64,000 bases of DNA from NCBI GenBank assembly GCA_029449235.1, contig JANATG010000010.1, positions 1 through 64,000 on the forward strand, written 5' to 3'. The notes beneath the pieces are model-generated. The model saw nothing but the letters and a program-made list of their open reading frames with translations, was not told the DNA's origin and did no database searches. Shown here one piece after another: positions 40,223-51,397 of this stretch (the stretch's first letter is position 1; every line of letters starts with the position of its first letter). This DNA is from Linnemannia schmuckeri. Lineage: Eukaryota > Mortierellomycota > Mortierellomycetes > Mortierellales > Mortierellaceae. A program made the position numbers and the translations under genes.

Positions 40223-41318
40223 TCATTCCTGCTTGTAATACTGAGTCTTGACGCAGGTGTCAAGGATGAGTTTGGCAAAATCGCCCTTCTCTGAACAACC
40301 GACAGAGCGGATACCGCGGTCATTCAGAATCTGGCGCAGCTCCTTGGGACGCATCTGCATTAACTCATCATACGTATGTGTGATCAACGGCAGAGCAACG
40401 GGTTCTTTGCGAGTCGATGTTGCCTTCGCTGCTGCTTCATTCAGTGTCTTTTCAAATTGAGGATCCATGGGGTGTCCTGAGAACTCAATCTTATTGTTCA
40501 CAATCACTGCTGCGAATGGAATCCCGCGCGCACCGCTTGGCTTGAACACCTCTACCATATTCAAAGATAAAAGTACGATGCAAAGTCAGAGAATGTTCGT
40601 GCACATCCATGCTCCGTTAGTTCATTCTCCTAAGCAGCACATAGTATTCAGATGGAGTGTGGGCGATAGTACGTACTGGTATTGAGTGTTTGCGCCTTAT
40701 CGATGACAACGGTGTAGTCCATGTCCTTTTCCTTGACAAAGTCGCGAATTTTCTACGTCAATAATAAACAAGAGCGCGTTAAAATAACTTCTCTCCTGTT
40801 ATCTTCAGCGCTATATCCACAGCACTCATCACCAAAATGTGATAAGAGTACTTACGCCTTCGTCCTGCTCGTTGGTGGCGCCAACAATGGTCACGTCCAC
40901 ATCCTTGAACTTGCGCTGCAGCTCTGAGAGGTGAGGGATGCTAAACGGTGTAAGAGTGCGAAAAAGGATCGCACGCGGTCAGATATGAGCAATTCTTCTC
41001 CTCGCTAAAAATTATGTCCGCAACTCCTGCTTCATACATGAATTCCCGTTCGTTACCTTTGAAGACATGGTCCACACCAACTATTTGAAGTTCGAAAAGC
41101 AACGATAGAGTACTGTTAGTAAAAGTCTGTTGTGTTGTAAAGCCCCAGCAGTAGGAATGAGAGAAATTGAATCCTCTTGGGTGAACGTACGTGGCCCAGA
41201 ACTCAAGGACGACGACTTTGGTGCGTCCTTCGGGAACGGGTGCGCCGATGGTGAGGGCAGGATCTCCCTTGATGACCAAAAAGTCGTTGATGAGAGGAAC
41301 GATTGCTCCGACTGACAT
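40223..41318 (-). CDS. Thioredoxin-domain protein with C-terminal SAP/ARMET-C-like domain (213 residues, 5 exons)
   Basis: Exons: 41318-41191, 41080-41057, 40940-40856, 40752-40677 and 40551-40223; the sum is 214 codons. Residues about 1-150 form a TlpA/ResA-like thioredoxin fold: GDPALTIGAPVPEGRTKVVV, LEFWAT, the redox site WCGPC, then KFKDVDVTIVGATNEQDEG and the cis-proline loop ARGIPFAAVIV. The active-site cysteines come from a 24-base exon. Residues about 165-210 (THTYDELMQMRPKELRQIL, GCSEKGDFAKLIL) match the small protein encoded downstream. No targeting signal is evident, so a cytosolic or nuclear disulfide reductase is the most likely role. The combination of a thioredoxin with a SAP-like tail is not one I know well. 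Introns 1 and 4 start GTACGT. Confidence 0.83.
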
Positions 41319-42207
41319 TTTTTGCTCCTGTGATGAGTGTGTGTGTATGTTTGTAGACTGAATTGTAGGTTGAGACGTGCTACTCCTGTCCTGTACGGTG
41401 TTCGGCGTGGGCGAGTATAAGTGTTCTCGGCTGTTGGGATGAAAGGTTGGTTTTTGTTGCTGATGAAAAGAATGAAATGAAAAAGAAGAGAAGAAAAAGT
41501 TGAATCCGCGATTCTGCTTAGATAAGTAGACGAAGGGGACTCAATGCTGATTTCTCAGCTGTACAGAAAGCCACCAAATTGGACTGATGCAATGCCTTCG
41601 CCAATTATCATCGAAGGATGCTTACTGCACACTTTCTTACTAATTGAGACTACTGTAAGGAACTGGCTGGAATGGGCGGGAATGGATGGACTAAGGAGAA
41701 AGGACGGCATGTGCATGGCAAAGACTATCCCTAGCACTCATGCGCACATAGTTTCAAGTTACTTGTTAGAGTGTGTAGGTTTGCTTTTTATAGGTGATTT
41801 AGTTACGAGATAATGAACAATTCTTTTTTGGGTGGAGAGAAGGAGGGTATAACTATATGGATATTTAACAAGGGGGGATGGTGGGTAGGTACTACAAGAA
41901 AAGAAAAAAAAAGAAAAGAGAAAGAGAAGGTGGGGTCATGAACAGAGACACAGGAAACATAAATGTGTCAATGAAAGAGGAGGGTGGTGTGTGTATATAA
42001 GAGAGAGAGGGTGTGTGTGTACTATGTAACAATGGAAAACAAAAGAAAGAAAAAGGAGGCAATTATGTAGAAGATGGGATGTTGGTTGCAAGTGGTTTTG
42101 GTAGTGGGATATGTTTACAAATGAATGCGGAAGAAAACAAAAGAAAAAGAGGAAAAGAAACAAATGAAGTCTTCCCAAAGTAAAAAAATAAGATCCGGCA
42201 CCGATGT
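41319..42207. other. Intergenic region
   Basis: This is the upstream region of the thioredoxin gene and the 3' region of the Q-rich gene. A plus-strand frame at 41544-41813 is open but has no recognisable features and lies in promoter sequence. A (GT)n/(GA)n mix is at about 41985-42021. No gene is supported. Confidence 0.5.
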
Positions 42208-43901
42208 TTATCGCACAGCGACAAAGTGGTGCTGGTTCCAGGAGGGAGTTTCGGGAAGGGAGACAATAGTGCCGTTGTCGGGGTTGACAATGGGAATCCT
42301 GGAAGCCATGCGAGGAGGAGAGTAAGACGACATCGTAGGGCTGGTCATGCCCATCGAATACGCCTGCTGATGGTGATGCTGCTGCTGCTGGTGTTGGCCC
42401 GAGAAGGCATAGGCATGCGACCCATACATGTTGTTGTAAACCTGCTGCTGCTGTTGTTGCTGTCGACCCATCGAGGGCATAAAGCTAAAGTACGAGTCCG
42501 AGGGGCCCATCAGCCCAGCTGTGGCAGGCGTGGTCGAGCCCGAGTAGCGGCCTCCCTGGCGACCGTTGTTGCCAATGGCATTAGGGGTCTTGGGAGCGAT
42601 GAAGAGGGGCGCACGGCTGTTAGGATCGACAATGGTAATGGCGCGCGAGGTAGGGTTGGCAGTGGCTGCTGGGGTAGTGGGTGACACGGGCGAGGAGCCG
42701 CCACGCTGCTGCTGCTGCTTGGCCTGATTCTCCTTTTGAGCAAGAATCGAAGCGAGAATGATCTCAGAGAGCTATTGTAACGTCAACGGTGTGTATGGGT
42801 TAGATGAGTTGCATGATAGAAATGCATATAAGTGACTTTGATATGCGTCTTGTGCGAATATTAATGAAACCGCGCCAAGTGCAATAGTTCAATTGCAATT
42901 GCATAACCACACCAAGGAAGAAAAACGAAGAGAAGAAATAGGTTCGATTTGACATCACCCACCCACATCCACCATATATATATATGTGTGTATGTGTGAG
43001 GTGCCCTGCCACTGCCCCTGACTACAAGGCAACATGGGCTGTTCCCTTAGAGTAGCTCTATTTTTTTTTCATTTCGTCCTTCTTCCGACTGACTCTTCTC
43101 TCAGTCGCCTCTTGGTCTTGTATGATGTCAATGTCCTGGCAGCTTGTTGCTTGTGTGTTTGGTTTGTTTGATTTAGCTTGTCTGTCTGTCCGTTTGGCTG
43201 GCTGTTTGTTTGGTTTGTTTGTTTGTTTGATTGTTTGTTTGTTTGTTTGTTGGTACTCGTGCCCTCAATCTTGTTGAACCCCAACCACTTCTCAAACAAA
43301 CAGCATCATTTTCCAATCCAATTCAGAGACAGACAGAGAGGGTAAGAAGAGGGGAAAAGAGAGACCCAAGCGTGCATGTGCATGGTCCTGCGTTGTCGAG
43401 TGTGCGTGTTTGTGAATGTGTCCTTGTAAAGATGAAAAGAAAGACCCGCCTCGAATGAATAGATGTCTGTTCGCCAGTCTGCGCACGATGTTGGTGCGGG
43501 AAAGAAAGCCTTGGTTTGAGTATGTACAATACTCGATGCGCGTCTGAGACCCATGGGTGTCTCAGAAAGGGCAATTGAAATACACCATGCAAGATGGAGG
43601 GAGAGAAAGCGAGGGAAAAGAGAAAGAGAACGGGAAGGAAAGGAAAGGAAGGGGTGTTATGTACCTCTTTGGCGGTCAGACTCGGACAAAAGTCGAGATC
43701 GTCATCAAAGCACTTGGCAGCTTCTTGGCTGAGGCGGAACTGTTCGAGGTGGAGGACTGTGTTATGGAATTGAAGGTGTATTGGTAAAAGAAGGACTGTG
43801 GATTAGCTGCTGTGACTACAGGAGAAGGAAGGCAACAAAAGGTTGAAAGCAACACGCAGAAACGAAAGTGTATAGAAGAGATGAGGCATACCTTGAGCCA
43901 T
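42208..43901 (-). CDS. Gln/Ser/Pro-rich hypothetical protein (221 residues, 3 exons)
   Basis: Exons: 43901-43892 (10 coding bases only), 43756-43665 and 42771-42208; the sum is 222 codons. The N-terminus is helical and acidic (LHLEQFRLSQEAAKCFDDDL), then LSEIILASILAQKENQAKQQ. The remainder is low-complexity with two related short motifs, ITIVDPNSRAPL and IPIVNPDNGTIV, that resemble the I-x-I-x-D/N-P motif of eIF4G-type scaffolds. Glutamine runs and a Met/Ser/Tyr-rich stretch (YSMGMTSPTMSSYSPPR) lie between them. The second intron is 893 bp, long for this genome, and holds a GTTT microsatellite. A role in RNA or translation is only a guess. Confidence 0.7.
43204..43251. repeat. (GTTT)n microsatellite in an 893-bp intron
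   Basis: About ten GTTT units with a few point variants lie within the second intron of the Q-rich gene. Related GTTT units continue upstream to about 43155. Confidence 0.8.
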
Positions 43902-44764
43902 GGTGATCAACAAGGTGTTCAATTGAAGGTTGGAAAGAGTAAAGTGTACAGGGAAGAATATATGTGGGAATTGAGCAAAGTGGATAAGCAAGGTTAGTTA
44001 AGGAAAGGAAAGGGAAGGGAACGTGAATGAATGTTTTTTTTTTACAGGGGTGGGTATGAGTGGGGAGGGTGAGAGAGAGAGAAGAGAGAGGGAAGGACAA
44101 GGGAAGAGGGATGAAGAGCGAGAGATGAGATGGTGAAGAGGAAGGAGGAGACGGAAGAGATGATGATGATGACGATGAAGAGAAGGAAGGAAAGTCGGAC
44201 CCTATTTATTCAAATATGCAAAAAAAGGGCGGGCTGTTACTACCGATGACTGACTGAGCCATGGCCAACTCAAAAGAGTATCGGGTGAAATGGAGAAGAG
44301 AGACTTGAGCTATGGTGGTGGTGAATGAATGAGGAGTGGATGCGCGCTAAACCTCTTTTGATTCATTCATTCTTCTCTCTCCGTCTCTCTCTCTCCGTCT
44401 CTCTTTCACTCTCTCAGTCTCTCAGTCTTAGTCTCTCTCGCCCCCTCTCTCTCACACTCTCTCTTATTCTCTCCCTCTCTCCCTCTCTCTCTCTTAGTCT
44501 TGCTGTTGATCGATAGAGCACCACTCCCTCTCCCCTCTCAAGGCTTGCTTTTTTGCTCTCAGTTTTCTCTTCTCTTAATAATAGCCCTAGGATTAATTGG
44601 ACCATGCCATGTCCTATGTGCCACCCCTACTAATGCTATTCCAAACGGTCATTGTTTGCTCTCGTCTTTTGCTCAATTTTTTTCTTTGTTGTTGCTTACA
44701 TTTTTTGTTGTTGTGTATCGAATCCTCGACGCCTGCGGCTCACGGACTTGAGCCGTATGTTCGT

Positions 44765-44800
<36 letters not shown>

Positions 44801-46002
44801 TATTGAAGTGTGTGTGTGAGAGAGTTGCATATGTGGGTGTTGTTGTTGTTCCTGTTGCTGTAGTAGATATGTGCGATGATGATTCAACGTGAGCCGCCCT
44901 TTTTTTCATTCGTTGCATTTTTTTTTTATTTTTTTTTTTTAGTTCTCCTTTCCCCTCACTCTGTGACGACACTGACGATGATGATGATTTTTGTGTGATG
45001 CTTGTCCACTGATGATGATGATATGGCTAGCTGATGGTGCCTGAAAATAATAATAAAAAGAATGTTTAACAAATGAGAATATCAACCAATTGGAGAGAGA
45101 GGCTTGAAGAGGGGCGCATCCTTTCTCCATTCCCACCCCTGCCTCTACATTGGATCCTTCATTAGTACTTCAACTCGGCTGTGGTTTCCTCAAGTGCGAT
45201 AACCTGGTTCGCATGCTCATGACTCCAAAGCGCTATTCCTGTCAAAAATGTAAAGATTCCGCTGTTATTTTTTTCTTTGGATTTTGGACCTGTGGGAATT
45301 GGAGTATGAGGGCGTTTGTGTGCATATATAGCTCATCGCTCAAGAGCACCTTTCATCCCCCCTTTGCAAACACAACAGTCGACATTGTCGTCGTCTTGCC
45401 AGAGGAATGGACCATTTTTTTTCCCAATACTTGTCTCTCCTTGCATCCTAGTACAGTGCACTTCACAACCTTGCTATGTAGGATCCCATTCTCCACCACA
45501 GGCAAGTCATCCTTTCTGCGCGTATAAACTTCCTTTTCCTTTCTCACCCTCTCTCTCACTCTTCCCTCTCCGTCTCTCATTCTCCCTCTCTCTCTTGCAC
45601 TTTCTCGCCGTCTCTAGAAAGATTCGGTCAAGTCATGCTGACACTTTCCTGTCGGGGATTGAAAATATAGAAAATTGAACCCAATTGCATTTGTTGTTTA
45701 TCGAGTCCATTTCCTCCGATGGATGGGGAGAGAGGAAGCAGGGCGGCCCAATTGGAGTGTACTTCCTTGACAACACCCCTCTTCCTTCTTTTTCGTTGGC
45801 ATAGGCACAGGACATCACAATAGCGTGGTAAGTATGTACGGTTGAATTGTTCATTAATGGTTTCGATTAAGTAATGATGCTAAACTATTTGGACACAACA
45901 GGCCATTGAGAAGGGTAATGGATGGAAACCTGTTCACTCTTTTTTACATTTGAAGTAGGGAAAAGTAGGATTTGATGAGAAGAAAAGGAGGCAAAAAAAT
46001 AT
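43902..46002. other. 2.1-kb intergenic region
   Basis: It lies between the Q-rich gene start and the FBA1 3' end. It contains a CT-rich block (about 44370-44500), another CT run at 44769-44800, and T tracts near 44918-44940. A plus-strand frame at 45150-45527 has CxxxxxC and CxxC pairs, but it lacks splice context and looks fortuitous. No gene is supported. Confidence 0.45.
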
Positions 46003-47771
46003 TTACAGAACGTTGACGTTGCCGAGATCCTTGCAAGCCTGCTGGACACGAGTGACCATAGTCTTCTCGGCCTCGCGGACCCAGACACGGGGATCGTAGA
46101 ACTTCTTGTTGGGCTTGTTAGCACCATCAGGGTTTCCAACCTGTCCTTGGAGGTATCCCTATTTATGTCAAAAGGATATGTGTGTATAAGAGAGGTTAGG
46201 AAATGAATAGTCAAGGATGGATATATGTAGATGAAAGGGTGATGAAAAAGACATGTTGTGACGATGAGCTGCATGTGTACTTGTGTACATGTGTCCATCT
46301 TGTCAAAGAGCACAGAGCGCAGATTCCAAAAAGAGACCATGACCGAAAAAGATTGTGACGTGGTCCGAAAAATAAAGACGAAGGAGGTTGATGGTTACCT
46401 TCTTGGCTTCGTAGAAGTTGCGGATACCAGCCCAGTAAGCCCACTGAGTATCTATAAGAAGGTAAGTGTCAGAGGGTGTGGAGAAGTGAGATAAAGGAGG
46501 GTTAATAAATGTTTTTTAGTGTTTTTTTTTCTGTGAGCCTTTGACGCGTCGTGGGTGTGATGACGATAAGATTGGCGTATCGCGTTCTTTTTTTCCCCTT
46601 ATCTCTGACAAACGAAAGATAGTGTGACAATCGCGGTAATGAAAAAAGTGGATGGGATTGAACCCGTCCGATACGCGGACACACAATTGAATCGAACAAC
46701 GATCAGAACCACCAAAAAGGAAGTCAAACAACAAATAAACACAAATAGAAAAAGAGATCTAGAGATCCTGAAACGTACCAGTATCAACGTTCATCTTGAC
46801 AACACCAAAGTTAACAGCAGTAGCAATGTCCTGCTCAGTTGAGCCAGAGCCTCCATGGAAGACAAACCAGACGGGCTTGTCAGACTCGGTCTTGCGCTGC
46901 TCCTTAATGAAGGCCTGGTGCTTGCCGAGGAGCTCAGGGTGGAGCTTGACATTACCGGGAGCATAGACACCGTGGACGTTACCGAAAGCAGCGGCGATCG
47001 AGAAGAGATCAGTGATCTTGGAGAAGGCATCGTAGATGTCGAGAATGTCTTGGGGCTGGGTGTAGAGCGAAGCGTTATCGACATCCGAGTTGTCGACACC
47101 ATCCTCCTCGCCTCCGGTGATTCCAATCTCCATCTCGAGATGGCAGTTGATCTTGGCCATGCGCTCAAGGTACTTGACGCAGATCTCGATGTTCTCCTCC
47201 TTGGAGTCCTCCGAGAGATCGAGCATGTGAGATGAGAAGAGGGGCTCACCGTGCTTGGCAAAGTATTCCTCATCGGCAGCCAACATGCCGTCGAACCAGG
47301 GGAGGAGCTTCTTGGCACAGTGATCCGAGTGCAAAATGACGGGGATGCCATAGGACTTGGCGACCTGGCGGACGTGGTGGGCACCGGCGATGGCACCGAG
47401 GATGGAGGCGGCCTCACCCTTGTTGGAGATACCCTTTCCGGCGTAGAAAGCAGCACCTCCGTTGGAGAACTGGATAATGATGGGTGACTTGTTTTCACGA
47501 GCAGCCTCTATTTGAATTGAAGAAGGAAAGATGCGTGTTAGTTCTTGCAAAGCTAAACAATTGGAAGATAAGTAATGAAACGCGTACTTCTCAATGATGA
47601 CGATGAGTAAAAGAAAAAAAAAAGATGTTTACCGAGAGCGGCGTTGATGGTGGAGGAAGAGGTGCAGTTGATGGCGGGGATGGCGAATGCGTGCTTGGAG
47701 GCATAGGCATAGAGCTTGCGGAGGTTGTCACCAGTGATGACACCAGCGGGGACGATATCGAGAAGACCCAT
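46003..47771 (-). CDS. FBA1: Fructose-bisphosphate aldolase, class II (358 residues, 4 exons)
   Basis: Exons: 47771-47633, 47507-46779, 46451-46399 and 46158-46003; the sum is 359 codons, the normal length for fungal class II enzymes. The protein reversibly cleaves fructose 1,6-bisphosphate to glyceraldehyde 3-phosphate and dihydroxyacetone phosphate in cytosolic glycolysis and gluconeogenesis, using a zinc ion. Zinc and substrate motifs are all present: LHSDHCAKK, EMEIGITGGEEDGVDN, GNVHGVYAPGNVKL, VFHGGSGST, VKMNVDTDTQWAYW. The start MGLLDIVPAGVITGDNL and the end GNVNVL match the family. Intron 2 starts GTACGT. The third exon is only 53 bases. The gene shares a 1.25-kb upstream region with the divergent mS35 gene. 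Confidence 0.97.
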
Positions 47772-49020
47772 GCTTGAAGAGCGGCTTGGTTAGTTCGGGA
47801 AAAGGGTACGGGAGGGGAATGTGGTGGTTGTTCTTGTGGAAGAAGTAGGAAGATGAAAGAAGGAAAAGAAAAATGGGAAGTAGGATCTCTTTATGAACGA
47901 AAAAAAAAAATATTTCGAGGTGTTGGTGTCAAGTCACAATCTCTCAAGGGATTTGCATAGAGGGTAGATAGCAAAGAGACAAGACAAGGACGATAGATCG
48001 ATATCCGAGAGACAACGAGAGAAATAGAGAGACAATGAGATATGAGAAGACAACAATCTAGGCTATGAGAGCACCAGTCATGGTTCAAAGCCCCTTGGTA
48101 AATTCATGATCCGCTGCTATCTAACAAGAAAGATACGCATGATTACAACTCAAAGCCAAAGGGAGGAGCATCAACGTCTCATACGTCCTTTTGGCTTCTT
48201 CCTACCTGCCAAGAAAGGGAATGAGCGCCATCATCTCGCACTTGAACCAAAAGCAAAGCAAAAGCAAAGCGTAAGCAAGCAGAGAAAATGCCAGGAGAAA
48301 CAGAAAACCGCGACTTGTATCTCCTCGTCGCTGGTTATTTTTCATTCCCAGAAATTCGGCGGTGGACAAAAAGGAATACGAGGTCGCTCACTCCGGATTT
48401 GCCACTGCGGTCAGAGGCAATCAGAGAGAATTGCCGAAACAACTTTAAGTGAGGCCATTTGCTCCGTCCATGAGCGACACACCTACTCGTTTTAACACCC
48501 TAGCCGATTGACAACTTGGTCTGTTTTTTGTGTGCCTTCTCTTGTTCTTTCTTCGGCCTTGTCTGTTCCTTATTTTGTCTACTCTACTTGTTACGGGTGA
48601 GACAGATCCAGTAACTGGTTGAGCAGACATATCCGAACTCGTTGTTTATGAGGTTGTGTGTGCGTTCACCCTCGTTCGTTCCATTTACATCCAATGATCT
48701 GATCGCAAACATCCAATAGCCCTTAACAGATCAAGGATCAAAATAAATGCACCCTCTTATCCAAGCCACCAGCCCTGTCTACCCCCGTGTGTGCCTGTCT
48801 TTTTTTTTTCGTCCACTATCCGAAGACCTTCAAAGGCGAGAAGAGTAACAACCGACTCTATAGGCAACAAAGTCACTCCATCAACCACAGACGGCATTCG
48901 ACATCTCTCGCTTCACGACTCGATTCAGTTACTGGAGACAACCCACTTCCAGCAACAGCAGCCAACAGCACGGACACGACGGAAATAACTCAATCGCACA
49001 CACCATAACAATATTAAGCC
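47772..49020. other. Divergent promoter region of FBA1 and mS35
   Basis: A 1.25-kb region lies between the two start codons, and no gene is seen in it. CT-rich tracts and a GA-rich stretch lie close to the FBA1 start. Confidence 0.5.
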
Positions 49021-50038
49021 ATGTTGCGCTCAATCTCGAGGACACCCTTCAGCATGGCCGTTTCGGCCCAGAAGCAGACTGCCGTCCGTGCCTTGTCGGC
49101 CTCGGCCGTGTCGAACGACAGAGCTCGCTCCAAGGCCTTTGGTGCCATCCGGAGCAGTGGAAACTCCAGAGACATGATGGATATCACCAACCTCGAGGAC
49201 TTCCAGTTTGACGACTCTTCCACGGTAATTGATTTTCGCCTGCTCCTCTCCTTGCGGAAGGAAGGCTACTACCATGTTCTCATAATGATATTTATTCGGA
49301 AGAGGGCCGAGTTGCAAGGCTATTCAGAACGCATACTGACAGGAGAAATGTGTCTTGCTATCATTCATTGTCGTGGAACTATATGTTCTTTTTTGAATAG
49401 GTTGGTTATGACAGGATGGAGGCTCAGCGTGAGGTTAGAAAGTACCTTCGCATCACCAAGTATGAACTCCCCAAGCTAAAGGGTAAGATAACAATAGCGG
49501 GGCACAGGAAACAAGTCTCTTCGATCCGGGAACTCATGCAACTTCAGCACGCATCATGGACCTCGCGGACACATAACGGAACCGAGTGACTAATATGATA
49601 CCGTTTTCGCTCTCATTTGGCAATGCAGCATTTGTAAAGCCGTTCCAGGCACCTACCAACACCCAGATCCTCCGCTTCCGCACGACGACATACCTTGGAG
49701 AGTCGAACCACCCAGCAGGACGCAAGGTGGTCATGACGGTCGACACCAGATCATTACCCCTCACCAACGCCGAGCTGCACAAGTTCTTGCTCTTGGTCGG
49801 ATCCCGCTACAACCCTGTCAACAACGAGATCAAGATGAGCTGCGAAAAGTTCCAGGATCGCTCTCAGAACTTCAAGTGGTTGTCGGATACCCTTGACAAG
49901 CTTATCAACGAGGCCAAGAAGGAGCCCGAGTCTGTGAGCGACGTGCCCCTTGACTTGCGCCATGCTGCCAAGAGCATCAAGCCCAAGGTCCGTTTTCCCA
50001 AAGAGTGGAACCGTCCCGTCGCTAACAAGACCGCATAA
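49021..50038 (+). CDS. RSM24: Mitochondrial small ribosomal subunit protein mS35 (231 residues, 3 exons)
   Basis: Exons: 49021-49224, 49401-49482 and 49629-50038; the sum is 232 codons. The N-terminus MLRSISRTPFSMAVSAQKQ is basic, hydroxylated and free of acidic residues, a typical mitochondrial targeting peptide. The core, FQAPTNTQILRFRTTTYLGE, NHPAGRKVVMTVDTRSLPLT and HKFLLLVGSRYNP, matches the MRP-S28/mS35 domain (Rsm24 in yeast). The C-terminus ends RFPKEWNRPVANKTA. The protein is a structural component of the mitoribosomal small subunit. The 3' end converges with the NAA38 gene, leaving 252 bp. Confidence 0.9.
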
Positions 50039-50290
50039 TTGCTGTTTTCATTTGCATTGAGCATCGTCAGCCCTCTCTTCTCCATCCTTTCCTTTCATCA
50101 TCTTCTCTTTTATCTCCGTATCCGGTTCACATTTTTAAAAATCAATAGAAACATTTATATTTTGTCATTTTGCCTTTGCTTGCTGTAAACGTGCGCTTTT
50201 GTGGTGGAAAGTATGTATTATTGTACAATGAGTGGGTGGAAATGTTACAAGCTGTATAGTTGTATCTAGATGCTGTGTGTTGTTGTCTGA

Positions 50291-50975
50291 CTATCCTCGC
50301 AAGTAGTCGAGCCCATAGATCTTTGTTGGCGCCTTTATCCTTGAATCGGCTCCTCGTAAATGGCTGCAGTCTATCTCTATTTTCACGATATGGTGTCCTG
50401 GGATCATGACTAACCCAACAAATCTCTTTGCTAAATGAGTCACGTCAAATAAAATATGATGATGTTAATTTCTTGTCATGGCGCGTAACAAACAGAAACT
50501 CACTTCGCCGAGTAGAGTTGTAAACAGCAATTGTTGCAGACGACTTGCCTTCTTCCTCCTTCTTTCGACTTTGTCCGGTTGCCAGGATATTTGGGACTGC
50601 ACTTTGCTGAGTGTTAGTAGACAGCGTCTTTAATGGGATGTCATCTCCTGCACCTGTCGTCCTAGTGTCGTTGCTGTTGTTGTAAGATTCACCATCGATA
50701 GAGTCAAGTGTGCTGTTGCTTGACTTTGCTGTTGTCCGGTACTCGTGTGCAGCCGAGAGGATAATGTTCTTGGAGTGGTCGACACACATAAATTGGCCGA
50801 TAAACAGTCGTCCATCAGTAATCTTGATCCGTGTTGTCCGATTCAGCAGCGATCGCAATTGTGCGACTGACGGCTTATCCTCCTTGGGTTCCATGATGTG
50901 TTTCCGGACAACGTCCGTTGAGTCCGATCGGTAGGCGACAAGGAAACACATCACGGTAGATGCGTGTGACGTCAC
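50291..50975 (-). CDS. NAA38: NatC auxiliary subunit NAA38/Mak31, LSM-fold protein (2 exons)
   Basis: Exons: 50975-50504 and 50430-50291; 203 residues from the first ATG. An ATG at 50894 (MEPKEDKPSVAQLRSLL) gives 176 residues and may be the true start, since it sits closer to the domain. The Sm fold is in two pieces: SLLNRTTRIKITDGRLFIGQ and FMCVDHSKNIILSAAHEYR at the front, and RFVGLVMIPGHHIVKIEID in the second exon. Both match LSMD1/NAA38, the small partner of the NatC N-terminal acetyltransferase. Roughly 70 polar residues (STLDSIDGESYNNSNDTRTT and more) are inserted between Sm1 and Sm2. The first exon stays open past its GTGAGT donor, which hides the second exon. Confidence 0.85.
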
Positions 50976-51397
50976 TTAAAATTTTGACAGCTCAGTTTCA
51001 GCCAGTTGGATATGGGATCAGTTTATTGCAAGATTGCCTAATCCATCATGCAGAACGGAGACATTTTTTGTTGAACGATAAGAATCTGTTCAACCATAGA
51101 CCATAGGAAGGAGGTTTTTGAATGAGAGAAAGCTTTTATTGTTTTTTTGGTTTGTTTTCAGTCTAAGAAAAAAAAGTGTTGTACAAGGAGAGATCAGTAT
51201 TGTTTTTGTTTTTTGTAGGTGTCTAAAAATACAGGTGAAGGGTTTTCGTTTTTTGAGTGTGAATGTGTTGGAACCATAGTGGTCCCTAGCGGGAATAATA
51301 ATAACAAGGAAAATAATAGTAATAAGAGAACAATGTACAAATATAAAAAGATTAAAAAGAAAAAAGAAAAAAGAAAAAAATGCGTCAGAATCGAGTC
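50976..51397. other. Short intergenic region
   Basis: This is 422 bp between the NAA38 start and the cyclin gene stop, both on the minus strand. It is A/T-rich, with a run of A-rich purines at about 51341-51380. No gene is seen. Confidence 0.5.

Noticed and set aside
41544..41813. 89-codon plus-strand frame upstream of the thioredoxin gene
   Set aside because: It lies antisense in the promoter of the thioredoxin gene, has no motif, and starts in a weak context.
45150..45527. Plus-strand frame with CxxC-like pairs (KCDNLVRML, CQKCKD)
   Set aside because: The Cys spacing does not match a known zinc finger, the remainder is low quality, and there is no upstream or downstream exon.
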